The notes under the pieces are model-generated. The model saw only the letters and a list, made by a program, of their open reading frames with translations. It made no database searches and was not told the DNA's origin. From NCBI GenBank assembly GCA_027459665.1, contig DAIDHN010000001.1, positions 1 to 64,000 on the forward strand: DNA of 64,000 nucleotides, given 5' to 3'. Made by a program: the position numbers and the translations under genes. The DNA is from Chthonomonadaceae bacterium (GTDB lineage: Bacteria > Armatimonadota > Chthonomonadetes > Chthonomonadales > Chthonomonadaceae). Shown here piece by piece: positions 52,318-61,564 of this stretch (its first letter is position 1; every line of letters starts with the position of its first letter).

Positions 52318-53777
52318 CAGCGCACCACCTGCCAGAGAGAGTAGTGCAGGGGCGACCAGCCGGCCCGCTGCTGCCAGCACTGCTGCACCTTTTTGTTTAG
52401 GGCAGGATATTGCAGCAGGTATTTTTTACCGCCGTTTGCTCTCTGGTAATTCCATGGCGTTCCCGTTTCTGCAAGCAGACTGGAGGGTAACTGTGCAAGA
52501 TAGCGCGGAACCAGCTGATTTAGACGGGCTGGGTAGCAGCCGTACTTTGCGCGGTATGCCTGCAAGGCAAACTGCAGCATCATTTTCTGTACAAACTCTT
52601 CTCTCATCCCGTACTCATAAATAGACGCGGGAATGTTGTAATTGTAAAACGGCTGCAGGGTAGAAGGAAGAGGCAGGCGCATTGCCAGGCAGACATTGCC
52701 CGATTTGCAGGCGCGCAGAACGCTTTTCCAGTAATTTTTCTCTTGCAGCACTGCTGTTTTTCTAGAATGGGTGAGCTGGTAGAGTATATAGGTAAGAGGC
52801 AGCTTGATATTGGCCAACAGCGAGAGCCTGCCCGTCTGCACCACAGGCGGCCCCAGCATTTCTGATATTTGTGCGGGATTAGACCATAGCTTAGTATAGA
52901 GCAGTGAGATTCTTTGCAAATCGCGATGGCGCATTTTTTGCAGATGGTTCTGCAGCAGGTAATGGTACTGCAACAGGTTTTGCAGCTGACTGGCAGCCCG
53001 CACCGCCTGTTTTTCGGTGAGATGCGGCAGCAGCTGGGCAAACAATCGTGATTCGCCCGTATATGGCAGCGTATTCCAATGTATTTGCAAAGCTTTGCTC
53101 AGCACCTGCTCTTCTGCTGCGCTTCCCCACCTGCCTTCGTCTATAAACAGCTTTTCCTGCAGGCGCAGCAAATCATCGCCATAAGGAGCGCCTTCGGCCT
53201 CTTCCGTTTCATTGAGTGCAGCGGGTGCATGGGCATCGTTTACACGCGTTGAAATGGCGAGTGCAGGCAGAGCAGCAGAAGGAGAACAGAGCGACGCTGC
53301 AGCCGCAGATTTAAGCAAAGCAAGTACCCCTGCATTGGCCTGCAGCAGCTGGCGCAGCTCGGATTCGGAATGAAACTGCCAGCGTATCATAAGCTGCAAC
53401 AGCGGTGCATTGTCTGCCCCAAACTGCAAGCCGCCTGCTTCCCAAGCCGGATGTTTCAAGTTCACCATTGCTGCCCGGTGTATAAGCGACAGGTACTGAA
53501 TGCGTGTAAAAGCCCTGTCGTACAACGAATTCTGCATCGCAGTGAGTGCAGGGTATGGCTGCGGTGGCAAATCAGTTTGTGCCGGCAGTTTGGGCGGTAG
53601 GTTGAGCCAGCCAAGGTAGCCGGCAAGGCAGGCGGCCCCGGCAAGTGCAGTCTTTCTGCCAGAGAGACGGCGTTTGCGCACTTTAAGCGGGTGCGCCTGC
53701 TGCAGGTCTTGCAGCAAACGGTTTCGCAAACCAGGAGAAACCGGGCTGCTGCGTAGAATTTTCTCTCCCTTGTGCAT
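52317..53777 (-). CDS. Membrane-anchored protein of the ECF-sigma operon, possible anti-sigma factor
   Basis: This is a protein of about 486 residues from ATG 53777 (just after the sigma stop). A short cytosolic N terminus (HKGEKILRSSPVSPGLRNRLLQDLQQAHPLKVRKRR) precedes one TM helix (TALAGAACLAGYLGWL), then a large extracytoplasmic helical part. The C-terminal AYRAKYGCYPARLNQLVPRYLAQLPSSLL resembles the tail of pseudopilin-like or DUF-type proteins (YxxxxGxYPxxLxxLxPxYL). Its position directly after an ECF sigma factor makes an anti-sigma role plausible, but no ZAS zinc motif is present. Confidence 0.6.
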   Translation of the reverse strand: MHKGEKILRSSPVSPGLRNRLLQDLQQAHPLKVRKRRLSGRKTALAGAACLAGYLGWLNLPPKLPAQTDLPPQPYPALTAMQNSLYDRAFTRIQYLSLIHRAAMVNLKHPAWEAGGLQFGADNAPLLQLMIRWQFHSESELRQLLQANAGVLALLKSAAAASLCSPSAALPALAISTRVNDAHAPAALNETEEAEGAPYGDDLLRLQEKLFIDEGRWGSAAEEQVLSKALQIHWNTLPYTGESRLFAQLLPHLTEKQAVRAASQLQNLLQYHYLLQNHLQKMRHRDLQRISLLYTKLWSNPAQISEMLGPPVVQTGRLSLLANIKLPLTYILYQLTHSRKTAVLQEKNYWKSVLRACKSGNVCLAMRLPLPSTLQPFYNYNIPASIYEYGMREEFVQKMMLQFALQAYRAKYGCYPARLNQLVPRYLAQLPSSLLAETGTPWNYQRANGGKKYLLQYPALNKKVQQCWQQRAGWSPLHYSLWQVVR

Positions 53778-53793
53778 TGCGCTTTCAATGTTG

Positions 53794-54363
53794 TTAGACC
53801 ACGGGTACACTGGGCACTCCTTCTGCGCCTTCAACAGCGGCATTGTTCTGCGGCATTTCTTCTGAAAGCGCGGCCCTCAGCTTTTGTCTTGCCGCCGCCA
53901 GCCGCGATTTGAGAGTAGGAACAGGTATCTCCAGCAGAGAAGCCGCTTCTTTTGCGCTCAACTGCTGCACAGCGACCAGTAAAAAAGCCTGCAGCTGCTG
54001 TTCTGGCAGCGCAGCCATCGCCTGCTGCAGGGCCAGCGCCTCCAGGCCGGCAGCAGGCAGTGTGAGCAGAGAGGCAGGAGCGCATTCCAGCGGCACTGCC
54101 TCCGGCTGCTTCTGCTTCCAGGCTGAATACTCGCGCAAAGCTATGCGGTAGAGCCAGGTAGAGAGCCTTGCCTCGCCGCGAAAGTTTTCCAGGGCTTTCC
54201 AGGCTGCTGCAAAGGTTTGCTGCACCAGGTCTTCTGCGGCCTCGGTATTGCGGGTAAGCTGATAAAGCAGGCGGTAAATGGGCGGATACCAGGTATCTAC
54301 CAGCCATTCGCCGCTGCCTTTGTCTCCCTGCAGTATTTTTTGCACCCGCGTTTTTTCCCGCAA
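53794..54363 (-). CDS. ECF-subfamily RNA polymerase sigma factor
   Basis: This is a 189-residue protein. Region 2: WYPPIYRLLYQLTRNTEAAEDLVQQTFAAAWKALENFRGEARLSTWLYRIALREY. Region 4: LPEQQLQAFLLVAVQQLSAKEAASLLEIPVPTLKSRLAAARQKLRAAL. The layout is a normal ECF. It is first in a three-gene minus-strand operon with the two membrane proteins at 50893-53777. A terminator of the sbc operon lies upstream (54436-54471). Confidence 0.95.
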   Translation of the reverse strand: MREKTRVQKILQGDKGSGEWLVDTWYPPIYRLLYQLTRNTEAAEDLVQQTFAAAWKALENFRGEARLSTWLYRIALREYSAWKQKQPEAVPLECAPASLLTLPAAGLEALALQQAMAALPEQQLQAFLLVAVQQLSAKEAASLLEIPVPTLKSRLAAARQKLRAALSEEMPQNNAAVEGAEGVPSVPVV

Positions 54364-54435
54364 CGGTTTCTCCCAGTTCAGCCTGTTTCAATTATTTAGA
54401 GGGCGCAGCAGAGTGAAATGGATGAGGTACATGCA

Positions 54436-54471
54436 AAAAACTCAGGCATGGTCTTCATGCCTGAGTTTATA
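54436..54471 (-). terminator. Intrinsic terminator of sbcD-sbcC operon
   Basis: AAACTCAGGCATG (54438-54450), loop GTCTT, CATGCCTGAGTTT (54456-54468): a 13-bp perfect stem. On the minus strand it is followed by TTTTTT, so it ends transcription from sbcC. Confidence 0.9.
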
Positions 54472-54487
54472 AAGCCAACTGTTGTGC

Positions 54488-57052
54488 TCATGCTACGCGC
54501 ACATGCGACCCCGCATTGTCTTTTGAAATCTCTATGCGGCTGCTAAATGAATCTTTCAGGTCATCTATGTGGGTAATCACCAGGATTTTGCTGAAGTCAT
54601 CTTTGATGCTTTCAATTACCTCTATCAGTTTCTCCCTCCCCTTGCCATCCTGCGAGCCAAATCCTTCGTCCAGAATCAAGGTTTGCAGTTTCGCTCCCGC
54701 GCGGTTGGCAAGAAGACGTGAAAGCGCGATGCGCAGTGCGAAGCTTACCCGAAATGCCTCTCCTCCGCTGTATAGCTCGAAGGGACGGGTTCCGTTGCGG
54801 TCAGATATTCGAATGTCAAGTGTTTCCACATCGGTTTTGGCTGTTTTGCTCTTTGCAGTAGTAATCAGCTCTACTTTCATTTCTCCGCCTGTCATTCGTT
54901 CCAGCAGGTTATTGGCTTCCTGTTCCAGTTCGGGCAGTGCATTTTCTATGATCTGGGCCTGCACTCCGTTGCGCCCAAATATGCGGGCAAGCTCGGTATA
55001 GTTGTTGTATTCTTCCCGTTTTTTTTCCATTTCGCCGCGCATGTTTTCCAGGCGCTGTTTGCTTGCTTCTGCATGCTGCAGGCCGCGTGCCGCCGCGCCC
55101 TGGTCTCTCTGAACCGCATCGCTTTCTTCTCGCAGTTTCTGTATAAGCTGCTGTATCTCTGCCAGGGCCTGCCTGGTTTGCGGCAGGTCTTGCTGGCCTT
55201 TTTGCAGCGCCTCTTTGCTGCTTCTGAGTTCGGCGATTTCTTTTTGCATCTGCAGCTCTCTTGCCTGCAGCCGTTCAGTCTGTTTTTCGGCTTCAGTGCG
55301 TCCCGTTTCTGCCTGCTGCAGCCGCTGGTAGCGTGCCTCTCCTTTTTCCAGGTTGGCAATTTTGGCCAGTATCGCGCTGTGCTGCTGATAGTCGCGCTCC
55401 AGCTGCACCAGCTCTTTATCTACCTGCGCCAGCCGAATGCGTTTGGGCTGCGCGAAAGCGCCGCTGCTCAACTCGGTTTGCAGGGCTGCTATTTCTGCCG
55501 CCATAGCCAGGTGCTGTTTTTCTACCCCTTCCAGCGCCTGCAAACGCTCTTGCACACCCTGCAGCTGCACTGCAATTTTTCTGGCCTCGCGGTCTTCTTC
55601 CTCTCTCTGCGCTGCCGCCTGCCGCGCTGCATTTCTCTGTTCACTGGCTATTTTGCCTTCTGCAATGAGTGCAGTAATGCGGCCTTTTATTTCTTGCAGC
55701 CGCTCTTGGCGGGCGCGCACCACTCGCGTACGCTGGGCACTGTCGAGCGATGCGCCGCAGGTTGGGCATTCCGCCCCCACACTTTGCAGCAGCTTGAGCA
55801 GCTCTTCCTCTTCTACCTGCTGCTTTTTTTGTGCCTCATGTTCAGATTTTAGTGTTTGAAAAGCCTGCTCTGCACGAGTTAGCTCATCGGCTGCCTGCTT
55901 CAATTCTTCTGCAGCATGTGCCAGGCTGCTCTGCTGCTGCTGCAAAGCCTGCTGCTGCCTGCGCTGCTGCTCCAGCTCGCTGCAGTCCTGCTCCAGGCGG
56001 GTCAATTCGCTTCGTTTGAGGCTGAGTACCGATATTCGTTTGTTTTCTTCCTGCTGCACATGGTTTTGCAGCTCTGTCTGCTCCTGTTTTACATCGCTGC
56101 GCTTCTGCACCGATTCTGCGAGTGCATCGCGCTGCTGCCGTGCCTCCAGCAGGTAGGCATGGTCGCGCTCTATTGCCTCGCGTTCCTTCAGCAGCTGTGC
56201 ATATTCCTGAATGCGTTCGCGAATCTGACGCGCCTCTTCCTGAACCTCCTGCAAGCTATTTGCCAATTTCTGTATCTGCACATCACCCTGCTTTTCCTGA
56301 TCAGCCAGCCCCTGAAGCCGGGTAAATTCAGCCTGCTTCTGTTTCTGGGCGTTTTCCTGTTCAAGCAAAGCGGTTTTAGCGCTGTTCATACGGTCTTTCA
56401 AATCAGCCATCTGCTGCTTGAGTTCTGTAATGCCTGCCACGCTGTCGTCCAGCAGGTTTTTTTCCCGCTCCATTTCAGTTAGTTCTGATTGGGCAGCACG
56501 AGCCTCTTCACGAGCCATTTCGGCAAGTCGCTCGTACCGTTCCAGCCCCAGAATACTGCCCAGGGTTTTTTTGCGCTCGCCGGGGGTAAGGCGCGCAAAC
56601 AGGTCGGCCTGCCCCTGCTGCAGGTAGGCAGACTGCAAAAAGGTTTCGTAGTTCATATGCAGCAGGCGCTCTACCTGCTCGGCAACATCCCTGCTTTTGC
56701 TCCCGCGCACCTGCCATTCGCCAGCCGCATCCCGCTCTTCCAGCGCCCAGGTACCGGCTTTGCCCCGCCTGCGTGTGCGGGTAACACGGTATCGGCTTTC
56801 GCCCAGATCAAACACAAAACGCACTGCCATATCATCGGTTCCCAGCCGAATCAGGTCGTCTTCCCCGGCGGCGCGAGTGCTTGAAACACGCGTTTTGCCC
56901 CACAGCACCCAGGTAATGGCATCCAGCAGCGCCGATTTCCCGTTGCCATTGTCACCGCATAAACAGGCTACATGCAGGTCTTCAAACGGTACTTCCTCGT
57001 TGTGGTCACCATAACTCATAAAGTTTTTCAGCAAAAGTTTTACAGGTATCAT
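54488..57052 (-). CDS. sbcC: Exonuclease SbcC (Rad50-type ATPase)
   Basis: This is an 854-residue SMC-like ATPase, partner of SbcD in cleaving DNA hairpins and protein-blocked ends. Walker A is CLCGDNGNGKSALLDAITWVLWG. Long coiled coils (about 165-410, 460-690) flank the zinc hook AECPTCGAS. The signature LYSGGEAFRVSFALRIALSRLLA and Walker B LQTLILDEGFGSQDGKGRE complete the head. It lies 2 nt after sbcD. Confidence 0.96.
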   Translation of the reverse strand: MIPVKLLLKNFMSYGDHNEEVPFEDLHVACLCGDNGNGKSALLDAITWVLWGKTRVSSTRAAGEDDLIRLGTDDMAVRFVFDLGESRYRVTRTRRRGKAGTWALEERDAAGEWQVRGSKSRDVAEQVERLLHMNYETFLQSAYLQQGQADLFARLTPGERKKTLGSILGLERYERLAEMAREEARAAQSELTEMEREKNLLDDSVAGITELKQQMADLKDRMNSAKTALLEQENAQKQKQAEFTRLQGLADQEKQGDVQIQKLANSLQEVQEEARQIRERIQEYAQLLKEREAIERDHAYLLEARQQRDALAESVQKRSDVKQEQTELQNHVQQEENKRISVLSLKRSELTRLEQDCSELEQQRRQQQALQQQQSSLAHAAEELKQAADELTRAEQAFQTLKSEHEAQKKQQVEEEELLKLLQSVGAECPTCGASLDSAQRTRVVRARQERLQEIKGRITALIAEGKIASEQRNAARQAAAQREEEDREARKIAVQLQGVQERLQALEGVEKQHLAMAAEIAALQTELSSGAFAQPKRIRLAQVDKELVQLERDYQQHSAILAKIANLEKGEARYQRLQQAETGRTEAEKQTERLQARELQMQKEIAELRSSKEALQKGQQDLPQTRQALAEIQQLIQKLREESDAVQRDQGAAARGLQHAEASKQRLENMRGEMEKKREEYNNYTELARIFGRNGVQAQIIENALPELEQEANNLLERMTGGEMKVELITTAKSKTAKTDVETLDIRISDRNGTRPFELYSGGEAFRVSFALRIALSRLLANRAGAKLQTLILDEGFGSQDGKGREKLIEVIESIKDDFSKILVITHIDDLKDSFSSRIEISKDNAGSHVRVA

Positions 57053-57054
57053 GG

Positions 57055-58299
57055 CTACAGTTCTGCCTCCTCGTTTTCCAGTCGCTGCATCAGGGGTTCT
57101 GCTGCCTGCATAAGTACCTCTTTTCTGTTTTTCAGGCCGTTGTGGGCTTCCAGGTAGCGCTCAAGGGCCTGACGCGGAGAAATGGTTTCGGTAAGCATTT
57201 TGTTGCGTATAGCGGCATCTTTGCGTACCCTGCGTGCTATAGAGAAGTCGGAGGCAATGGCAAGAACCTCCCGCACCTCGCGGTCGCGTACCAATGACCG
57301 GCGGCTTTCACCAATGCTGTAGGTAAGACGCACAATGCTGCCCCGCAATTCATGGCTGCGCACTTCGGCCAGAATGCGCTCGGTTGGGTCATCGCAGTCT
57401 GCATCCACTACGATGTCTATGAATTTTCTGCCGGTCTCCAGCGGAATAAATTTGTACTTTGTTTTGCCCGGCGCAATGTCGGCCAGCACAAACCCTTTGG
57501 TTTCATCCGCCTCGCCAAAGTCGATGGTATCGGGGCTTCCAGAGTAAACAACAGGCGGCTGCTTGCCTGGGTTCAGGTTTTGATGACGGTGAATGTGCCC
57601 CAGCGCAACATAGTCCCAGGCAGGATTGATAAGCGCTTCAAGAGGAACGCGCGGTTCGGCGGTATCTGAAAGGTAGCCCGACTGCCACTGAGAGAGGCGG
57701 GCGCCTTCTGCCCAGAAGTGACCTGCCAGCAAAGTGGGAAGGCGGGGCTGCTGCTGCAGCTGCTGCGCTATATCGGCAAGCCAGGAACAATACTTTTTTT
57801 CCAGCATTTTCTGCACAGCAGGAATATTTCTTTCTGCTGTTTCCTGTGTGCCCAGCGCGGCGCGGCTCAAATAGGGCAGAGCGGCTATGCGCAGCGGCCC
57901 GTTTTTGGTCTCAATCAGATGCAGCCCGGGTTCGCGCAGCACCAGTGTGTTGGGCACGCGCAGGGTCTGGTAGATGTCTATGGCGCTCGCCCTGCCCTGG
58001 GTAATGGGCATGTCGTGGTTGCCCATAAGCAGCACAACCGGCACGCCGGCCTCGGCCAGTGTGCGAATGCAGTCTGCAAACTCTCTCTGGTCGGTCTGGC
58101 GCGGATCGCGGGTTTTGTACGCATCTCCGGCAAAAACCGCTGCATCAGGCTTCTCCTTCAAAGCCAGTTCAATTGCGTGCAGGAGGGTGCGCTTAAAATC
58201 TACCAGCCGCGTATTCAGGCCGGCGGCATCGGTTTTTCCATGGGCCTCTACTCCAAAGTGGGTGTCGGCAAAATGCATTACGCGAATTGATTTGTTCAT
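57055..58299 (-). CDS. sbcD: Exonuclease SbcD (Mre11-type nuclease)
   Basis: This is a 414-residue manganese-dependent nuclease. Phosphoesterase motifs in order: FADTHFGVEAHG, VFAGDAYKTRDP, LLMGNHDMPITQG, LLAGHFWAEGA and ALGHIHRHQNL. It forms a complex with SbcC, encoded directly downstream. Confidence 0.96.
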   Translation of the reverse strand: MNKSIRVMHFADTHFGVEAHGKTDAAGLNTRLVDFKRTLLHAIELALKEKPDAAVFAGDAYKTRDPRQTDQREFADCIRTLAEAGVPVVLLMGNHDMPITQGRASAIDIYQTLRVPNTLVLREPGLHLIETKNGPLRIAALPYLSRAALGTQETAERNIPAVQKMLEKKYCSWLADIAQQLQQQPRLPTLLAGHFWAEGARLSQWQSGYLSDTAEPRVPLEALINPAWDYVALGHIHRHQNLNPGKQPPVVYSGSPDTIDFGEADETKGFVLADIAPGKTKYKFIPLETGRKFIDIVVDADCDDPTERILAEVRSHELRGSIVRLTYSIGESRRSLVRDREVREVLAIASDFSIARRVRKDAAIRNKMLTETISPRQALERYLEAHNGLKNRKEVLMQAAEPLMQRLENEEAEL

Positions 58300-58465
58300 A
58301 TCAGTATACTGTTGTGTACTTTCCGGTTTTAACCATGCTGTTTTCCGGGTGGATATTTTTGCTGAAAAAGAGGCGAGTCACATCTGTGCATCGACACGCG
58401 TCTAACAGTAGCATACCGCAACAGAAGCGCAAAAGCGTTTCTGACCAACAAAGGAGATTTTGTGT

Positions 58466-59212
58466 ATGAGATCTGCAACACTTGCCAGCGCACTGGTACT
58501 AATCACCCTGCTGTACGGGCATTCTGCACTGGCTGCCAAACCGGCCGAAATGCCGCAAATTACTGTACAAGGCGACGGCGTTATTACTGCCAAACCCGAT
58601 CAGGTTACCATAGAACTTGGGGTAGAAACCCATGCCAAAACGGCGGCAGAAGCTGCCAGGCAAAATGCAGCAGAGGCAGACAGCGTAGAAAAAGCCATGA
58701 AAAACGCAGGGGTGACCGCAGATGATATGCAAACCATAAACTACAGCGTAAACCCCGAATACTCTTACCCAGGCGGCAAGGCTGTGCTGATGGGGTATCA
58801 GGTGAGCAACATGGTTCGTCTGCGGCTCACAAATCTTTCGCTGCTGGCAAAAGTGCTGGATGCCGCCACTGCCTCGGGTGCCAACCAGATAAGCGGCATT
58901 GAATATGGTTTGCAACACCCTGAAGCCGTGCAGGAAAAAGCGTTGAAGGCGGCCATTGCCCAGGCGCACCAGCGCGCACAGCTGATGGCTTCTGCGGAGA
59001 ATATGCGCCTGCTGATGCCTTATCGCATCAATGCCTTGACTGGCTATACCCCGCCCCCCATGCCCATGATGCGCATGGCAGTAAGCATGGCGGCGAATGT
59101 TCCCTCTACCCCTATTTCACCGGGTCACCTTAAAATTACCGCCAGCGTAACCGTTGTGTACCTGATGGCCCCGGAGGCGGTGCTCCATACACCCGCCACA
59201 CACACCAGATAA
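58466..59212 (+). CDS. SIMPL (DUF541) domain secreted protein
   Basis: This is a 248-residue protein with signal peptide MRSATLASALVLITLLYGHS (cleavage near ALA) and a SIMPL domain. ITVQGDGVITAKPDQVTIELGVETHAKTAAEAARQNA is the family opening, TINYSVNPEYSY(PGGK)...GYQVSNMVRLRLTNL the core. ATG 58466 has AAGGAG 9 nt upstream. SIMPL proteins act in the envelope (often with stress tolerance). It is followed by a strong terminator. Confidence 0.9.
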   Translation: MRSATLASALVLITLLYGHSALAAKPAEMPQITVQGDGVITAKPDQVTIELGVETHAKTAAEAARQNAAEADSVEKAMKNAGVTADDMQTINYSVNPEYSYPGGKAVLMGYQVSNMVRLRLTNLSLLAKVLDAATASGANQISGIEYGLQHPEAVQEKALKAAIAQAHQRAQLMASAENMRLLMPYRINALTGYTPPPMPMMRMAVSMAANVPSTPISPGHLKITASVTVVYLMAPEAVLHTPATHTR

Positions 59213-59233
59213 ACCCTTGTGCGCCCTTTCTGC

Positions 59234-59279
59234 ACTGCCCGGCCTCCGCAAGAAATATGCCTGGCGCCGGGCAGTTTTT
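59234..59279 (+). terminator. Terminator after the SIMPL gene
   Basis: ACTGCCCGGC (59234-59243) pairs with GCCGGGCAGT (59266-59275), followed by TTTTT. The convergent hydrolase gene ends at 59291. Confidence 0.8.
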
Positions 59280-59290
59280 ACCGGCAGCAA

Positions 59291-60355
59291 TCAGGGTCGC
59301 TGCTTGTTTACAGAGGCGGCAAACTGCAGTATGGCGGCGGCAGTGCGGGCAGGACGGCTCACAAATGGAAAATGGCCGCAGCGGTTTAGCACAATAAGCT
59401 GAGACCCTTTTATTCCATGATGCGCTTTTTCAGCCATGGCAGGGGTGATCACGCCATCCTCTTTCCCGTTAATAATCAGGGTAGGAACTCTTACTTTACC
59501 CAGCAGGCCAGTGTCGTCGCGGGTAAGCAAATGGTCATTTTGGTACAGCCCAAGTGCAGGGGCATTGGCCGGATACAGCGCCTCGGCAGGCACATGGTAC
59601 GGTGCTGTCGCTTTTGATATTTCCGCCTGAAACTTTGTAAAGGCGTTGGCCTGCCCGGCAGGAAAGTAAAGGTTAGCCGGCCCCATTGCCAGCTGGAATT
59701 CGCTCGCCATTCTGACCGGGCTGGAAAGCGGTTCTTTTGCAGTCTGATTGAGAATGTGCAGCAAATAGGCACCCTGCGACTTTTGCGCTGCACTGCCCTG
59801 CTGCATCTGCTCAAAACGAAGATGGCACTGCTCTACAATAGACTGCTGCATGGCGGGCCATGAAATCACCCCATCCATGTCAATAAACCCAAGCGTCTGC
59901 TCAGGGTAGCGGGTTACATACTCCAGCCCCAGCATCCCGCCCCAGGAATGGCCCAGCACAAACCATTTCTTTACCTTCAAAAAGCTGCGCACGCCCTCAA
60001 TGTCCTGTATCATATTGGCGATGGTATATCCCTTCAGCCGTTTTAGGTCGGGCGACTGAAACGGACTGGGCGGGCTGTCGCGCTGCGAAAGACCGCAGCC
60101 TCGCTGGTCGAGGTAGATTACGTTCAGGTTTTTTTCAAGCGCCGGCCCCCAGGGATAGAACATGAATGAGGAGAACCCCGGACCGCCGTGCAAAATAAGC
60201 AGGTACGGGTTGGCAGGGTTGCCCCCTCTCACTCTAAAATGAAGCACAGTGCCATTGATGGGCACTCTGTAATCGTTGTCCAGCGCATAGGCGGGGTGAA
60301 GCAGAGAGATGAAGCAGACAGCAATACAGAAACGCAAAAGCAAACTAAAGCGCAT
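59291..60355 (-). CDS. Exported alpha/beta hydrolase, proline-iminopeptidase-like (S33)
   Basis: This is a protein of about 354 residues from ATG 60355 (GGAGG at normal spacing). Signal peptide MRFSLLLRFCIAVCFISLLH ends near YALD. LILHGGPGFSSFMF (HGGPG oxyanion), LGHSWGGMLGLEYV (nucleophile Ser), NGKEDGVITPAM (Asp) and CGHFPFVSRP (His) give the triad. The family hydrolyses N-terminal proline or related esters/amides; the substrate is not fixed by sequence. Confidence 0.88.
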   Translation of the reverse strand: MRFSLLLRFCIAVCFISLLHPAYALDNDYRVPINGTVLHFRVRGGNPANPYLLILHGGPGFSSFMFYPWGPALEKNLNVIYLDQRGCGLSQRDSPPSPFQSPDLKRLKGYTIANMIQDIEGVRSFLKVKKWFVLGHSWGGMLGLEYVTRYPEQTLGFIDMDGVISWPAMQQSIVEQCHLRFEQMQQGSAAQKSQGAYLLHILNQTAKEPLSSPVRMASEFQLAMGPANLYFPAGQANAFTKFQAEISKATAPYHVPAEALYPANAPALGLYQNDHLLTRDDTGLLGKVRVPTLIINGKEDGVITPAMAEKAHHGIKGSQLIVLNRCGHFPFVSRPARTAAAILQFAASVNKQRP

Positions 60356-60519
60356 CACAACCTCCAAAACAGAAAATGCAGGATAATACAAATACGCAAT
60401 CAGCTGCACAGCAGGTTCGCTTCTGTGCGGTTTGATTGTACCAAAAACCGGTAATTCTACAGTCGGCCAATTGTTTATCTATCTGTTACAATAACACCGC
60501 CAGTATTTCTGGCTGTTTC

Positions 60520-60544
60520 ATGTACAGAAGTATGCATTGTACAT
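60520..60544. promoter_or_regulatory. Inverted repeat upstream of the choice-of-anchor gene
   Basis: ATGTACA (60520-60526) and TGTACAT (60538-60544) form a perfect 7-bp inverted repeat, and a third half-site ATGTACC lies at 60561. This is a possible operator; it sits 50 nt before the gene start at 60593. Confidence 0.4.
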
Positions 60545-60592
60545 TTCCACGCAGATTGACATGTACCAGATTATAAGGAGAAAGAAATCGCT

Positions 60593-61549
60593 ATGAAACT
60601 ATCCGGCCCTCTTGCGGCTGCCCTGTTTGCAGCTGCCCTTGCTCTGCCTGTCGGCGCTTCCGCCAATGACCTCGGAACTGCCAACCAGTTCAATGCATTT
60701 ATTTTCAACAATGCTACTGCCCCTGGCGGCCATTCTGAAGGCGCTGTGGCTGTAGGCGGCAACTGGACGAAGATGGGCTACACGGTAACCCAGCAGCAGA
60801 TTGAACCCACCCTCGGCACAGATACAAACATTGGCATTTACCTGGGTGGAAATCTTTCTCTTTCAGGCACTGCCACTGCAAACAGCAGCTCCAATGTATA
60901 TGTGCAGGGAACGTATACTAAAAACGGAAACAACTTCAATCTAAACGGGGGCAAGCTCTACAATCAGCCGCTTTCCGATTCAGGAGTGTTTCAGTCTCAG
61001 CAAACATACTCAAGCAGTCAGTCCAGCTCTCTCGCTTCGTTAGCAGGCAACAGCATCAATATGAGCGACCCAAACAACTGGAAAATCGACGGTGGCAATC
61101 TGAACAATGCGCTGGAGGTGTACACGGTAGCAGGCAGCCAGCTGGGCAGCAATGTAACCCTCAACCTGAGCAATTTCAACTCTACCGATACCCTGCTCAT
61201 CAATGTTACCGGCGGCGGCAGCATAAACTACAATGTACAGCTAAATGGTTTTTCCGACTCGAAAATCCTCTGGAACTTTGGCAAGGCATCTACTGTGAAT
61301 GTCAACCGCCAGTTTGACGGCTCGCTGCTTGCTTACGCAGCCACAGTAAATCAGTATGCCAACATTCAGGGAACTCTGATTGCCAACAACTGGAATGCCT
61401 ACAATTCTTCAGAGCTTCACTTTGGCACATCCTACCAGTTTGCCGGCAATCTGCCGCCTGCTGCACCGGAGGCGAGTTCTATTTTCGGCATGGCTGGTTT
61501 GCTTGCTGCAGGTGGTTTGAGCCTGCGCCGCAAGCGCCGCACCGCCTAA
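60593..61549 (+). CDS. Choice-of-anchor A family protein with PEP-CTERM-like sorting tail
   Basis: This is a 318-residue protein with signal peptide MKLSGPLAAALFAAALALPV (cleavage near ASA). The domain NDLGTANQFNAFIFNNATAPGGHSEGAVAVGGNW is the choice-of-anchor A opening. The C terminus is a short sorting signal: PAAPEASSIFGMAGLLAAGGLSLRRKRRTA, a PEP motif-like segment, TM helix and basic end as in PEP-CTERM proteins. An exosortase is expected elsewhere in the genome (none in this window). It may be an extracellular matrix or surface adhesin protein. Confidence 0.85.
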   Translation: MKLSGPLAAALFAAALALPVGASANDLGTANQFNAFIFNNATAPGGHSEGAVAVGGNWTKMGYTVTQQQIEPTLGTDTNIGIYLGGNLSLSGTATANSSSNVYVQGTYTKNGNNFNLNGGKLYNQPLSDSGVFQSQQTYSSSQSSSLASLAGNSINMSDPNNWKIDGGNLNNALEVYTVAGSQLGSNVTLNLSNFNSTDTLLINVTGGGSINYNVQLNGFSDSKILWNFGKASTVNVNRQFDGSLLAYAATVNQYANIQGTLIANNWNAYNSSELHFGTSYQFAGNLPPAAPEASSIFGMAGLLAAGGLSLRRKRRTA

Positions 61550-61564
61550 AACCGTCATCTCTAT

